DNA of 64,000 nucleotides from Nemertoderma westbladi. Lineage: Eukaryota > Xenacoelomorpha > Nemertodermatida > Nemertodermatidae. Both the position numbers and the translations under genes were made by a program. Each line of letters starts with the position of its first letter. The first letter of the stretch is position 1. A model generated the notes under the pieces. That model ran no database searches. It was not told the DNA's origin and saw only the letters and a program-made list of their open reading frames with translations. Location of the stretch: contig JAUCBJ010004601.1 in assembly GCA_032718475.1 (NCBI GenBank), positions 1 through 64,000 of the forward strand. Reading direction: 5' to 3'. Shown piece by piece: positions 11,525 to 22,930 of the stretch.

Positions 11525-11773
11525 GGGGGGGGGGGGGGGGGGGACTGGACCCAATAAAAAATAATCCCTCTCCAGGAGAAATTCGACGCAATTAAAAATG
11601 ATTACTCTCAAGAAATAAAACTGTAACCTGTTCTATTGTATTTACTTTATTGTTTTGGTTAAAATAACGTGCCACTGAAACCTGCTCCTTTCCCTAAATT
11701 GAGAATTTAACATCGAGGCGGGATATTAATTTGCCAGAGGGGATTTGCGTTCAGCCCCCCCCCCCCCCCCCCC
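11525..11773 (+). mobile_element. MITE-like family, copy B, bounded by G19 and C19
   Basis: Starts with G19 (11,525-11,543) and ends with C19 (11,755-11,773), so the homopolymers form terminal inverted repeats; the flanks GAATTAG and ATCTGTCTCGAATTAGG share GAATTAGG. The body matches copy A from ACTGGACCCAATAAAA to GAGGCGGGATATTAATT. Length about 249 bp, non-coding. The best-defined member of the family. Confidence 0.78.
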
Positions 11774-11789
11774 ATCTGTCTCGAATTAG

Positions 11790-11862
11790 GACTTTATTTC
11801 ATTATTTTATTTCACTTATTTCATTATTTTATTTCACTTATTTCATTATTTTATAACTCGAT
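11790..11862. repeat. Tandem repeat, 22-bp unit, about 3 copies
   Basis: Repetition of TTATTTCATTATTTTATTTCAC. Simple AT-rich minisatellite between the MITE-like copy and the large satellite. Confidence 0.9.
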
Positions 11863-12054
11863 TCAATTTATTTAATTATTTATTTTTACTTTTTTTCAGG
11901 CCATATTTCCTGAACAATTTTAGCATAATTTTAGTAACGGTGTCGCATTAATTCCAATATGCTTGGTTAATATAATTAAATTAATTCTTCAACCTTCTTT
12001 CAATCGATGCAAATAACCACAACATGTTGGTAAGTTGTTCGCCGCATCGCATGA

Positions 12055-15000
12055 TTTGGTAAGACGTTTTCACGAGTTAGTAAGTCGTTCGCAAGAATTT
12101 GTAACTTGATCGCACGAGTTAGTAAGTCGTTTGCACGAGTTTGTAAGTTGATTGCACGGGTTATTAAGTCGTTTGCACGAGTTAGTAAGTCGTTTGCACG
12201 AGTTAGTAAGTCGTTCGCAAGAGTTAGTAAGTTGATCGCATGAGTTAGTAACTCGTTCGCACGAGTTAGTAAGTCGTTTGCACGAGTTTGTAAGTTGATC
12301 GCACGAGATAGTAAGTCGTTTGCACGAGTTAGTAAGTCGTTCGCACGAGTTAGTAAGTCGTTTGCACGTGTTAGTAACTCGATCGCACGAGTTAGTAAGT
12401 CGTTCGCACGAGTTAGTAAGTCGTTCGCAAGAGTTTGTAAGTTGATCGCACGAGTTAGTATGTCGTTTGCACGAGTTAGTAAGTCGTTCGCACGAGTTAG
12501 TAAGTCGTTTGCACGTGTTAGTAAGTCGTTTGCACGAGTTAGTAAGTCGTTCGCACGAGTTAGTAAGTTGATCGCACGAGTTAGTAAGTCGTTTGCACGA
12601 GTTAGTAAGTCGTTTGCACGTGTTAGTAAGTCGTTTGCACGAGTTAGTAAGTCGTTTGCACGAGTTAGTAAGTCGTTTGCACGAGTTAGTAAGTCGTTTG
12701 CACGTATTAGTGAGTCGTTTACACGAGTTAGTTAGACGTTTGCACGTGTTTGTAAGTTGATCGCAGGAGTTAGTAAGTTGATCGCACGTGTTAGTAAGTC
12801 GTTTGCACGTGTTAGTAAATCGTTTGCACGAGTTAGTAAGTCGTTTGCACGAGTTAGTGAGTCGTTTGCACGTGTTTGTAAGTTGATCGCACGATTTAGT
12901 GAGTCGTTTACACGAGTTTGTAAGTTGATCGCACGAGTTAGTAAGTCGTTTGCACGAGTTAGTAAGTCGTTTGCACGAGTTAGAAAGTCGTTTGCACGAG
13001 TTTGTAAGTTGATCGCACGAGTTGGTAAGTCGTTTGCACGAGTTAGTAAGTCGTTTGCACGAGTCAGTAAGTCGTTTGCAGGTGTTAGTAAGTCGTTTGC
13101 ACGAGTTAGTAAGTCGTTTGCACGTATTAGTGAGTCGTTTACACGAGTTAGTTTGTCGTTTGCACGTGTTTGTAAGTTGATCGCACGAGTTAGTGAGTCG
13201 TTTACACGGGTTAGTAAGTCGTTCGCACGAGTTAGTAAGTCGTTCACACGAGTTAGTAAGTCGTTTGCACGTATTAGTGAGTCGTTTACACGAGTTAGTT
13301 AGTCGTTTGCACGTGTTTGTAAGTTGATCGCACGAGTTAGTGAGTCGTTTACACGAGTTTGTAAGTTTATCACACGAGTTAGTAAGTCGTTTGCACGAGT
13401 TAGTAAGTCGTTTGCACGAGTTAGTAAGTCGTTTGCACGAGTTAGTAAGTCGTTTGCACGAGTAAGTAAGTCGTTTGCACGAGTTTTGTAAGTTGATCGC
13501 ACGAGTTAGTAAGTCGTTTGCACGAGTTAGTAAGTCGTTTGCACGTGTTTGTAAGTTGATCGCACGAGTTAGTAAGTCGTTCGCAAGAGTTTCTAAGTTG
13601 ATCACACGAGTTAGTAAGTCGTTTGCACGAGTTAGTAAGTCGTTTGCACGAAATTGTAAGTTGATCGCACGAGTTAGTAAGTCGTTTGCACGAGATAGTA
13701 AGTCGTTCGCACGAGTTAGTAAGTCGTTCGCACGAGTTAGTAAGTCGTTTGCACGAGTTAGTAAGTCGTTTGCACGTGTTAGTAAGTCGTTTGCACGAGT
13801 TAGTAAGTCGTTTGCACGAGTTAGTAAGTCGTTTGCACGAGTTAGTAAGTCGTTTGCACGTATTAGTGAGTCGTTTACACGAGTTAGTTAGACGTTTGCA
13901 CGTGTTTGTAAGTTGATCGCAGGAGTTAGTAAGTTGATCGCACGTGTTAGTAAGTCGTTTGCACGTGTTAGTAAGTCGTTTGCACGAGTTAGTAAATCGT
14001 TTGCACGAGTTAGTAAGTCGTTTGCACGAGTTAGTGAGTCGTTTGCACGTGTTTGTAAGTTGATCGCACGATTTAGTGAGTCGTTTGCACGAGTTAGTAA
14101 GTCGTTTGCACGAGTTAGTAAGTCGTTTGCACGAGTCAGTAAGTCGTTTGCAGGTGTTAGTAAGTCGTTTGCACGAGTTAGTAAGTCGTTTGCACGTATT
14201 AGTGAGTCGTTTACACGAGTTAGTTTGTCGTTTGCACGTGTTTGTAAGTTGATCGCACGAGTTAGTGAGTCGTTTACACGGGTTAGTAAGTCGTTCGCAC
14301 GAGTTAGTAAGTCGTTCACACGAGTTAGTAAGTCGTTTGCACGTATTAGTGAGTCGTTTACACGAGTTAGTTAGTCGTTTGCACGTGTTTGTAAGTTGAT
14401 CGCACGAGTTAGTGAGTCGTTTACACGAGTTTGTAAGTTTATCACACGAGTTAGTAAGTCGTTTGCACGAGTTAGTAAGTCGTTTGCACGAGTTAGTAAG
14501 TCGTTTGCACGAGTTAGTAAGTCGTTTGCACGAGTTTTGTAAGTTGATCGCACGAGTTAGTAAGTCGTTTGCACGAGTTAGTAAGTCGTTTGCACGTGTT
14601 TGTAAGTTGATCGCACGAGTTAGTGAGTCGTTTACACGAGTTTCTAAGTTGATCACACGAGTTAGTAAGTCGTTTGCACGAGTTAGTAAGTCGTTTGCAC
14701 GAATTTGTAAGTTGATCGCACGAGTTAGTAAGTCGTTTGCACGAGATAGTAAGTCGTTTGCATGAGTTAGTAAGTCGTTCGCACGAGTTAGCAAGTCGTT
14801 TGCACGTGTTAGTAACTCGATCGCACGAGTTAGTAAGTCGTTCGCACGAGTTAGTAAGTCGTTCGCAAGAGTTTGTAAGTTGATCGCACGAGTTAGTATG
14901 TCGTTTGCACGAGTTAGTAAGTCGTTTGCACGAGTTAGTAAGTCGTTTGCAAGAGTTAGTAAGTCGTTTGCACGAGTTAGTAAGTCTTTTGCACGAGTTT

Positions 15001-17385
15001 TGTAAGTTGATCGCACGAGTTAGTAAGTCGTTTGCACGAGTTAGTAAGTCGTTTGCACGTGTTTGTAAGTTGATCGCACGAGTTAGTGAGTCGTTTACAC
15101 GAGTTTCTAAGTTGATCACACGAGTTAGTAAGTCGTTTGCACGAGTTAGTAAGTCGTTCGCACGAGTTAGTAAGTTGATCGCACGAGTTAGTAAGTCGTT
15201 TGCACGAGTTCGTAAGTCGTTCGCACGAGTTAGTAAGTCGTTTGCACGTGTTAGTAAGTCGTTTGCACGAGTTAGTAAGTCGTTTGCACGTATTAGTGAG
15301 TCGTTTACACGAGTTAGTTAGACGTTTGCACGTGTTTGTAAGTTGATCGCAGGAGTTAGTAAGTTGATCGCACTTGTTAGTAAGTCGTTTGCACGTGTTA
15401 GTAAGTCGTTTGCACGAGTTAGTAAGTCGTTTGCACGAGTTAGTGAGTCGTTTGCACGTGTTTGTAAGTTGATCGCACGAGTTAGTGAGTCGTTTACACG
15501 AGTTTGTAAGTTGATCGCACGAGTTAGTAAGTCGTTTGCACGAGTTTGTAAGTTGATTGCACGAGTTAGTAAGTCGTTTGCACGAGTTAGTAAGTCGTTT
15601 GCACGAGTCAGTAAGTCGTTTGCAGGTGTTAGTAAGTCGGTTGCACGAGTTAGTAAGTCGTTTGCACGTATTAGTAAGTCGTTTACACGAGTTAGTTTGT
15701 CGTTTGCACGTGTTTGTAAGTTGATCGCACGAGTTAGTGAGTCGTTTACACGAGTTTGTAAGTTGATCGCACGAGTTAGTAAGTCGTTTGCACGAGTCAG
15801 TAAGTCGTTTGCACGTACGTGTTAGTAAGTCGTTTGCACGAGTTAGTAAGTCATTTGCACGTATTAGTGAGTCGTTTACACGAGTTAGTAAGTCTTTTGC
15901 ACGAGTTTGTAAGTTGATCGCACGAGTTAGTGAGTCGTTTACACGAGTTAGTAAGTCGTTTGCACGTGTTAGTAAGTCGTTTACACGAATTTAAGTCGTT
16001 TGCACGTATTAGTGAGTCGTTTACACGAGTTAGTTAGTCGTTTGCACGTGTTTGTAAGTTGATCGCACGAGTTAGTGAGTCGTTTACACGAGTTTGTAAG
16101 TTTATTGCACGAGTTTTGTAAGTTGATCGCACGAGTTAGTGAGTCGTTTACACGAGTTTGTAAGTTGATCGCACGAGTTAGTAAGTCGTTTGCACGAGTT
16201 TGTAAGTTGATTGCACGAGTTAGTAAGTCGTTTGCACGAGTTAGTAAGTCGTTTGCACGAGTCAGTAAGTCGTTTGCAGGTGTTAGTAAGTCGGTTGCAC
16301 GAGTTAGTAAGTCGTTTGCACGTATTAGTAAGTCGTTTACACGAGTTAGTTTGTCGTTTGCACGTGTTTGTAAGTTGATCGCACGAGTTAGTGAGTCGTT
16401 TACACGAGTTTGTAAGTTGATCGCACGAGTTAGTAAGTCGTTTGCACGAGTCAGTAAGTCGTTTGCACGTACGTGTTAGTAAGTCGTTTGCACGAGTTAG
16501 TAAGTCATTTGCACGTATTAGTGAGTCGTTTACACGAGTTAGTAAGTCTTTTGCACGAGTTTGTAAGTTGATCGCACGAGTTAGTGAGTCGTTTACACGA
16601 GTTAGTAAGTCGTTTGCACGTGTTAGTAAGTCGTTTACACGAATTTAAGTCGTTTGCACGTATTAGTGAGTCGTTTACACGAGTTAGTTAGTCGTTTGCA
16701 CGTGTTTGTAAGTTGATCGCACGAGTTAGTGAGTCGTTTACACGAGTTTGTAAGTTTATTGCACGAGTTAGTAAGTCGTTTGCACGAGTTAGTAAGACGT
16801 TTGCACGAGTTTTGTAAGTTGATCGCACGAGTTAGTAAGTCGTTTGCACGAGTTAGTAAGTCGTTTGCACGTGTTTGTAAGTTGATCGCACGAGTTAGTG
16901 AGTCGTTTACACGAGTTTGTAAGTTGATCGCACGAGTTAGTAAGTCGTTTGCACGAGTTAGTAAGTCGTTTGCACGTATTAGTGAGTCGTTTATACGAGT
17001 TAGTTAGTCGTTTGCACGTGTTTGTAAGTTGATCGCAGAAGTTGATCGCACGTGTTAGTAAGTCGTTTGCATGTGTTAGTAAGTCGTTTGTACGAGTTTG
17101 TAAGTCGTTTGCACATGTTAGTGAGTCGTTTACACGAGTTAGTAAGACGTTTCCACGAGTTAGTGAGTCGTTTACACGAGTTAGTAAGTTGTTCGCACGA
17201 GTTAGTAAGTCGTTCGCACGAGTTAGTAAGTCTTTCGCACGAGTTAGTTAAGTCGTTTGCACGACTTCGTAAGTAATCCGCACCTCGCACGAGTTAGTAA
17301 GTCGTTCGCACGAGTAAGTGATTCGTTTACACGAGTTAGTAAGTTGTTCGCACGAGTTTGTAAGTTGTTCGCACGAGGGCTCCTT
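12055..17385. repeat. 21-bp satellite array, about 250 units, with higher-order duplications
   Basis: Consensus unit GTTAGTAAGTCGTTTGCACG plus A. A second common variant replaces AAGTCGTTTGCACGAG with AAGTTGATCGCACGAG, often followed by TTTGT; minor variants carry CACGTGTT, CACGTATTAGTG or TTTACACG. Because 21 is a multiple of 3, four of six frames stay open for long stretches (7-residue repeats VSKSFAR, LVSRLHE, SCKRLTN, RANDLLT), giving apparent ORFs of up to 524 codons. These are by-products of the unit. Higher-order structure is visible: a variant-rich block recurs at offsets of 1,156 and 1,430 bp (12,757, 13,913, 15,343), and 15,481-16,113 recurs almost unchanged at 16,135-16,767 (654 bp offset). 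The edges decay at 12,010-12,055 and 17,260-17,385. Units contain several CpG sites. Non-coding satellite is the best reading. Confidence 0.97.
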
Positions 17386-17621
17386 ACTAATTTTATCAGC
17401 TTAAAGACACACATTTAGTCTGCTTCCCTGTTTCCGTCTAATATTATTCCATCATATTGTATTTCAAAAAAACTAAAATGCACTGTAACAATAATTACTT
17501 AGTTATACAATTATACTGTGTAGGTGTTGCTATGTAATAATATTATTGTATCCCATGATATACTGTATATCCAAAAACCTAAAATTCCTACTGCTATGCG
17601 ATATATGCTATGCGATTACAG

Positions 17622-17893
17622 GCCCATGTGAAGAATACCAGACTTTCTGCCGTTATATTTCACTTTGCAGTTACCCCCATGTGAAGAATTCCAGGTTTTC
17701 ACCAAAAATACAGGTTACAGAAGGGCTGAATCTAACCAAAACAATAAACAAATTAGTACAGGTTATAAGACAGAAATAAGCGATATAAAACACTTAATAA
17801 AGATAATTAAAAAAAATAAAAAATCTTCATATATAAAATTCCAATAAAAAGTCGACTGTAAAGTGAAATCCTGGTATTCTTCACATGGGCGGT
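17622..17893. mobile_element. Inverted-repeat element with the shared MITE core (copy E)
   Basis: CCCATGTGAAGAATACCAG at 17,622 and again (CCCATGTGAAGAATTCCAGG) at about 17,675 face an inverted copy, CCTGGTATTCTTCACATGGG, at about 17,870-17,890. Between them is AACCAAAACAATAAACAAAT ... ACAGGTTATAA, similar to the core seen in reverse orientation in copies A-D. The termini differ from the poly-G copies. Non-coding. The 17,386-17,621 stretch on its left holds nothing else. Confidence 0.6.
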
Positions 17894-18229
17894 TTTACCC
17901 ATATTATTTTATAAACAAACTACATGTTTTATTTAATTAATGGCGATTGTTTTCCTCTATAAGTAATTAGACCCTTTTACTATGTTTGTTTTTACTTAGA
18001 TTATTTTTATTATATTTTTCTAAATTATTTTATGAACCAAATATTTATGAACCAAATATTTATGAACCATAGAAGAGAATCAACCTACAATTAATTAATT
18101 ATGATTATTTAGATTTTGATCTATAACTTATCCCGTTTTAACATATGAACTGCATACCGTTTATTGAAAGTTGCTATAATTAATTATTTTTTACGGTTTA
18201 ATTACAAATTTAAATTGAATGCTTAATTG
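17894..18229. other. No feature seen
   Basis: Very AT-rich; one short direct repeat (ATGAACCAAATATTT) near 18,033-18,062. No frame. Confidence 0.4.
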
Positions 18230-18346
18230 TAGTACCGGTACAGAATGTTGTATGCTTATCATGTATGGTTTATTGTTTGTAGTTATGTATATTCCTTTTT
18301 ACATGTTTTGTACAGGAATTAAAACGAATCAATCAATCAATCAATC
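18230..18346 (+). mobile_element. 3' end of a LINE or SINE with (AATC)n tail
   Basis: TACATGTTTTGTACAGGAAT is followed by TAAAACG and (AATC)5. A TGTACAGGAAT-TAAA ending with a 4-bp microsatellite tail is typical of CR1/L2-like LINE 3' ends and of SINEs that use them. No coding part is attached. Family not determined. Confidence 0.5.
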
Positions 18347-18350
18347 ATAT

Positions 18351-18791
18351 ATATCCAAAAACCTAAATTTGTTTCCATTTAAACTAAATCTAAGGTAAAT
18401 TAAACTACAATAAACTATATACTATTACAAAACGTTTATAATTTAAGTAAATAAAAAATTGAATTAGGTTTTAGAGACTGAAGGAACATGTAAAACTACT
18501 AACTACTATGTCAACATGATGGCGCATGACGTATTTATTATGATAAGATCACCAACCTTTATTTACACAAAATGGACATTTAAATAGAAAGGCATATTGC
18601 CAGCCAGAAAGAATACATTGGGTCACCGAATGTATTCTTAAAAATTAACGCCCACATTATTTCTATTGTCACTACAACGATTAATATCATCATACTACAC
18701 AGCGATTTACTATTAATTACTACTCTACTTTCTAAGAACATATAGTAGTAACCTTGTGACGGGATCCGAGAATCCCGGTTTATCCGTTGTC
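18351..18791. other. No feature seen
   Basis: AT-rich without supportable features. The right end contains GACGGGATCC-GAGA-ATCCCG, a short palindrome just past the stop of the ORF on the minus strand. Confidence 0.4.
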
Positions 18792-19328
18792 TTATCTACG
18801 CGTCCCCGCCGTGCGTGTATGAAAAGAGTTCTGGGTTGTTGACTGATCGGTGTGTATAAATACAAGGGTATAATATAATCGAATAGGATATAGCACAATG
18901 TTAAGTATACCGGTAAAATAGAGTAACAGTACTGCCGTAGACGGAGACGGTGAAAAGAGTTCCGGTACTGCCCTAACTAACTGACTTACTAAAGTGAATG
19001 AAATGACACAAAGACTGGTAATATTTTGCATGGTTGGCCATATTGCGTTACTCAGTCGATGCTTGCCCCCCATTGGCTGATAACCTAATTGTCGCCCTGT
19101 CACCTCCCTGGGAGTGTTTCCCCTTGCTGCTGTTATTCCCTCTCTCTCAGGGGTGGTGTAACCCCTGACCCCCATTGTGTGTGTGTTCTCTGGGGTTTCT
19201 CCTTCCCATTTTGTTGGGGTGATACGAGGTTGATTGGCAATCAACCTCGTGTTCCCAATATTGCTTAAAGCTAACTCTTGTGGGGTGGTTACCGGAATTG
19301 ATTCGCTAACAAACCTATTGGAATCCAT
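18792..19328 (-). CDS. Hypothetical ORF, 178 codons, doubtful
   Basis: An uninterrupted minus-strand frame from ATG at 19,328. The first ~95 residues are polar and rich in Thr, Pro, Gly and Glu. The second half has two hydrophobic stretches (around residues 105-122 and 130-155: V-L-L-L-Y-F-T-G-I-L and L-Y-P-I-R-L-Y-Y-T-L) that could be membrane segments or chance. I recognise no family. It lies in a less AT-rich island beside a MITE-like fragment (19,430-19,579), so it may be part of another element. No homologous second copy was seen in the window. Confidence 0.2.
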   Translation of the reverse strand: MDSNRFVSESIPVTTPQELALSNIGNTRLIANQPRITPTKWEGETPENTHTMGVRGYTTPEREGITAARGNTPREVTGRQLGYQPMGGKHRLSNAIWPTMQNITSLCVISFTLVSQLVRAVPELFSPSPSTAVLLLYFTGILNIVLYPIRLYYTLVFIHTDQSTTQNSFHTRTAGTRR

Positions 19329-19429
19329 GGCACCTATTCAACTCACTAAATTAATGTGAGGCAATCATTCATAACCCGTGGTGAAAGTGTCAATAAATAG
19401 AGTGTGATTGAAATAAAGTGCTTATAGGT

Positions 19430-19579
19430 ATTCAATCGAAACTAAATCAAATCTAAACTCAATAGAACATGTTACAGGTTTATATTTGAGCATAATCAGT
19501 TGTTATTTGCGTCCAATTTCCACTGGAGAGGGATTAATTTTTATTGCGTCCAGTTCCCCCCCCCCCCCCCCCCCCCCCC
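19430..19579 (-). mobile_element. MITE-like family, copy C (partial, inverted)
   Basis: Reverse complement of the start of copies A and B: CTCAATAGAACATGTTACAG ... TTATTTGCGTCCAATTTCC, CTGGAGAGGGATTAATTTTT, ATTGCGTCCAGTT, then C24 (19,556-19,579) and TATCTGTT. The core end is missing or diverged. Confidence 0.72.
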
Positions 19580-20225
19580 TATCTGTTTCCTTCACTATAT
19601 CCTCATTTCCTCCTCGACAATATACTTAACTCAAAAAAATAAAACAGAATAGAATTTAAGTCTTCCAAGTTCAGACACCACAGATGGTGTTTGATGTAAC
19701 GAAACACAAACCTCATTCGTCATCTCGCCGAGTCACTCTGGCGAGCTGGGACGGCATGCGAGAGAGGGGTTTCGGCTGCGTGTTGGGGGGTATTCCGAGG
19801 ATAGTCTGTGCTCCACCGTTGCAGCCCCCTCTGTTTGCGTGGTGGTCGTCGCACCTGGTGTAGCTTGAGGTTCGGTGACGGCGCGGGGCTCAGGGGATTT
19901 AATCAGATTAGGGCTACTAACTGTCTGACACCCCTTTTCCCCTTGTAATATTATTGTTGTAATACTTTTGTGCTTGTGTATATATATATCTTTGTGAATA
20001 ATAAATAATACATTTTATATTCTTAACAACATATTCAATATCGGCCCAAATCTGATTAATTTTTTTTAAAGAGAATCAACACCCCATGTCGGGGTAAAAT
20101 TGAATTTATACATTATACAGTTACAATTACAGCACAGCACAAAATAACATAAAAATAAATAATAAAATAGCTAATTTATAATATTAAATTCAAATTAGGT
20201 ACTTATTTAATTAGTCGTTGTTTAT
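19580..20225. other. No gene supported; GC-richer patch and probable LINE 3' UTR
   Basis: 19,690-19,920 is GC-richer and may be part of an unrecognised element. 19,970-20,225 is AT-rich and lies just downstream (minus strand) of the LINE remnant, so it may hold its 3' UTR. Confidence 0.35.
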
Positions 20226-21015
20226 TTAACCAAGGCAAGGTAAGTTGTAATACTGGGGGGCAGAGGCGCAGTTGACTATGTGTAGACGATCGGCACAGCA
20301 CTCGCCACAGTACCTAAACAAACATTCTAAAAATCTAGTCCTAGGCGGGTGGAATGGGGTGTGTTTGGTGCATATTTTGTGGTGGAATCCATGGCTGGTA
20401 TAGCGTGTAATCACGTTCCGGTATTTCTGGCATTACGTTCCACCCTAAAATTGTTGTATTGTTCTAGAACAACTTCATTGAAAGCGACTTCTGGCATATG
20501 GTCCATGATATCTTCTATCAGCGTGTTTTCATTAATTATTGGCAGTGCAAGGGTCGAAGAGCCCAAGCAAGCGCGAAGGTCGTTTATATTTATCCAGATC
20601 TTTGAGGTGGTGGAGTTTAAGAAATCTACTGTATGTCGAGCGAGCATTATAGTGCCATTATTGGGGAGATTTTCCCAATTGAATATTTTCGTTGCTGTTG
20701 TGACCGATAGTAGTTGTAGGGTGGTGAAGGGACCCTTTTATTTTAAATGCTTTCTCTTTTTTCGTCTGTATATGACATGTGAAGTACATGCTGGATTTAA
20801 TTGTTATACATACCAGGTAATCGTATTCATTTGCTATTTTGACTGGTTTTCCATTGTAAATAACGTTGTCTTGTTTTGACAGGCGTCCGACCACCTTTTT
20901 TGAATTTAACAACTTTTGTTTTTGCCAGATCAATTTCCATGCAAATTAATAAACACCATTGTCGAAGAGCATTTAAACTGAGTTGTATTTCATCTTTATT
21001 TCTCGAGTAAATCAC
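20226..21015 (-). pseudogene. LINE ORF2 (CR1/R1-like) RT C-terminal half, multiply frameshifted
   Basis: Minus-strand pieces in three frames follow the LINE order. 21,015-20,900: Y-S-R-N-K-D-E-I-Q-L-S-L-N-A-L then I-D-L-A-K-T-K-V-V-K-F-K-K-G-G-R, the helix and KTK motif after the RT active site. 20,930-20,660: NEYDYL and a H-I-Q-T-K-K-E-K-A stretch. 20,647-20,411: D-L-R-A-C-L-G and V-A-F-N-E-V-V-L-E-Q-Y. 20,414-20,226: a final H-G-F-H-H ... C-G-E-C-C ... H-I-V-N-C Cys/His motif. The catalytic YADD itself is not preserved. Non-functional remnant. Confidence 0.7.
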
Positions 21016-22307
21016 TAGACCTTCCGCAAAGAATATAAGTAAACCTTATAAGTTGGTTGACATTTCGTAGGATGATAGTTAATATAAACAGAAGCAGTGA
21101 CAGGTTGTCGAATGGCCTCGGACAGGCACAGGCGGGGCGGAGGCCATCAAATATTCATTGAATTAAATAAATCCTTATTTATGTCAAACGTTTTCCCTTT
21201 TATTCCTAAACCGTGGATTTTGTAAAGAAGTTGAGCATGGCTCTACCCAGATGGAATGCTTTTCTAAATTTAATAAATAATGTGTTTAAAACTCGCTCAT
21301 TGTGGTTGCTTGCGTACAGTATATCGCTAATATTGGTAAAGAGTTTGTTTATCTCCCGTAATGTTGATGTTCGCCCTTTCTTAACTTCACAATTTTACTA
21401 ACAAACAATTTTGTGCAACCTCAGAATTCTCACTCAAATTTGGCCAGTAACATGAAAATATAAATCAAACTTGCACGGCGTATGACCCACAGGGAGTCTA
21501 ATCAGCAGTCCTTCCAGGCCTATTGAGATTAAGTACTGCATACTGCTTTCTGCTACTACTTGCAGGATCAACTGTCAGACGGTAAGTTCCTGATTCCCGT
21601 GAGCAATATGACGGATGGGCCGTCGAGCACAAAGGCGCACTGCTGTCATGTAGAAGATAATGTTCTGGCTTACATCTGGACGACCGTGGGTTGCCTAAGA
21701 ATTATATTGTTTCGATTGTCGGTCCCTGGCCTCGGTTCGGGGACTCATTGTTGTAGAGCACTAAGTCTTTACTTATAAATTTCAGGACAAACAGCGATCG
21801 AAACTTAGGGAAACAAGAATTTATTAAATCGTAACATCAGGGTGATAATATGAGGAGTAACATAATTTCGGATATTCTCAATATCTTCAAACATCCGTTA
21901 TTCCAGACATTAGATCCAGTTCCTATTTTCGTCCTGAAGGACCTCAGTGAAATCCCGCCTTTCACGACTACAGACGCTCACATGCTCTTCCTTCTCTACT
22001 GTACTCTACAGGGTAAAGTAGCAGTACTTGATCGTGATCATAGTTTGCTGTTGCGATTCTGATAAGGTCAGGTTCGAACTTCTGGATCAGACCTTAGTTC
22101 GGCCGCGAGAAAGTCAAGGCTGAGTTATGTGGATGCTGCTAAAAGATTACCCTCGGTCGGCTCCAAAGAGAGTACGTAAGGTAAGTGATGCAAGAAGAAT
22201 ATAAATCATATTAAAGTAAAAAGAGGGTTTAATTGGCTGATATAATTACATAATATAAAGTAAACGCTTTCGGCCTACCGGCCTGCCTCAACTTAAAGAA
22301 TACAGGA
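21016..22307. other. No gene supported
   Basis: Several 60-72 codon frames occur by chance; none shows a recognisable motif. A short GC-richer patch at 22,080-22,180 precedes the second copy of the unrecognised protein family but gave no match to the N-terminal part of the 5-kb copy. Confidence 0.35.
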
Positions 22308-22930
22308 ATGCACCACCAAATAAAAGTATGTACATCGAATTCAAAATTCAATAATAAGTGTGTCAAATTAGAAATCGAAATCTGTCTTAAAGGTAAGGAG
22401 GGTAAGGGCAAGGAGAATACTACGAAGGATCAGACGGTGCCCGAGAATAAGTTTGCTGTGGCAGAGTCTGCGCTCCCAGTTCCCTTGACAATCAGTGATG
22501 GTGTTTCCTCTGGTACTGACGCACCACCTATCTCGTCACACCTTGCAACTTGCCAATAAAATGGTCAAACCTACAAGGTACATTTCCTGCCGAGGAGGGA
22601 TTACGACTTCCTCCCAGGGACCTGTCACCACCACCATCTTAAAACGATCGGTACAATCAGCGCAATCCCTTTTATCTCAGTCTTCCTCGGCCAAGTTATT
22701 CCGCAAGGGTGTGAAACAGTTACATTATTCTTTCCCCCCTTCAACTCCAGTCGACGACTCCAACTGGTGGGCCAACTATTTGGACTGCGCCCCCTGACTC
22801 ATTGGAACTCCATCCATCAGCGGCAGAAGGACTTCAAGTCCAAGAGTCCCTTGCTACTGCACCCAGTAATGGTTCTCCACCATTAAAGCATTGCAAACAA
22901 GTCTCTAAGAAGAAAAGGACCCAGAAATAA
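22308..22930 (+). pseudogene. Second copy of the unrecognised basic-tailed protein family
   Basis: Frames 22,308-22,559, 22,495-22,797 and a third ending at the TAA near 22,928 together match the C-terminal part of the minus-strand protein at 3,559-3,891. Shared landmarks in order: K-P-(T/R)-(R/K)-(Y/F), QGPV followed by (I/V)LKR, T-x-TGG-x-T, P-x-D-(S/A)-(L/I)-x-LHPS, and a Lys/Arg tail (V-S-K-K-K-R-T-Q-K). At least two frame changes separate the parts, so this copy is dead. The N-terminal part was not found. Function unknown. Presence of two diverged copies on opposite strands suggests dispersal by transposition. Confidence 0.55.

Noticed and set aside
12070-17290. Long ORFs of 7-residue repeats on both strands (up to 524 codons)
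   Set aside because: They follow from a 21-bp unit without stops in four frames; sense and antisense frames are equally open and units carry indels.
12055-17385. CRISPR-like regular repeat array
   Set aside because: Units are contiguous with no unique spacers, and the surroundings are eukaryotic transposons.
18792-19328. Ty3/gypsy envelope or membrane gene
   Set aside because: Hydrophobic stretches alone are weak evidence; no element structure or homologue is visible.
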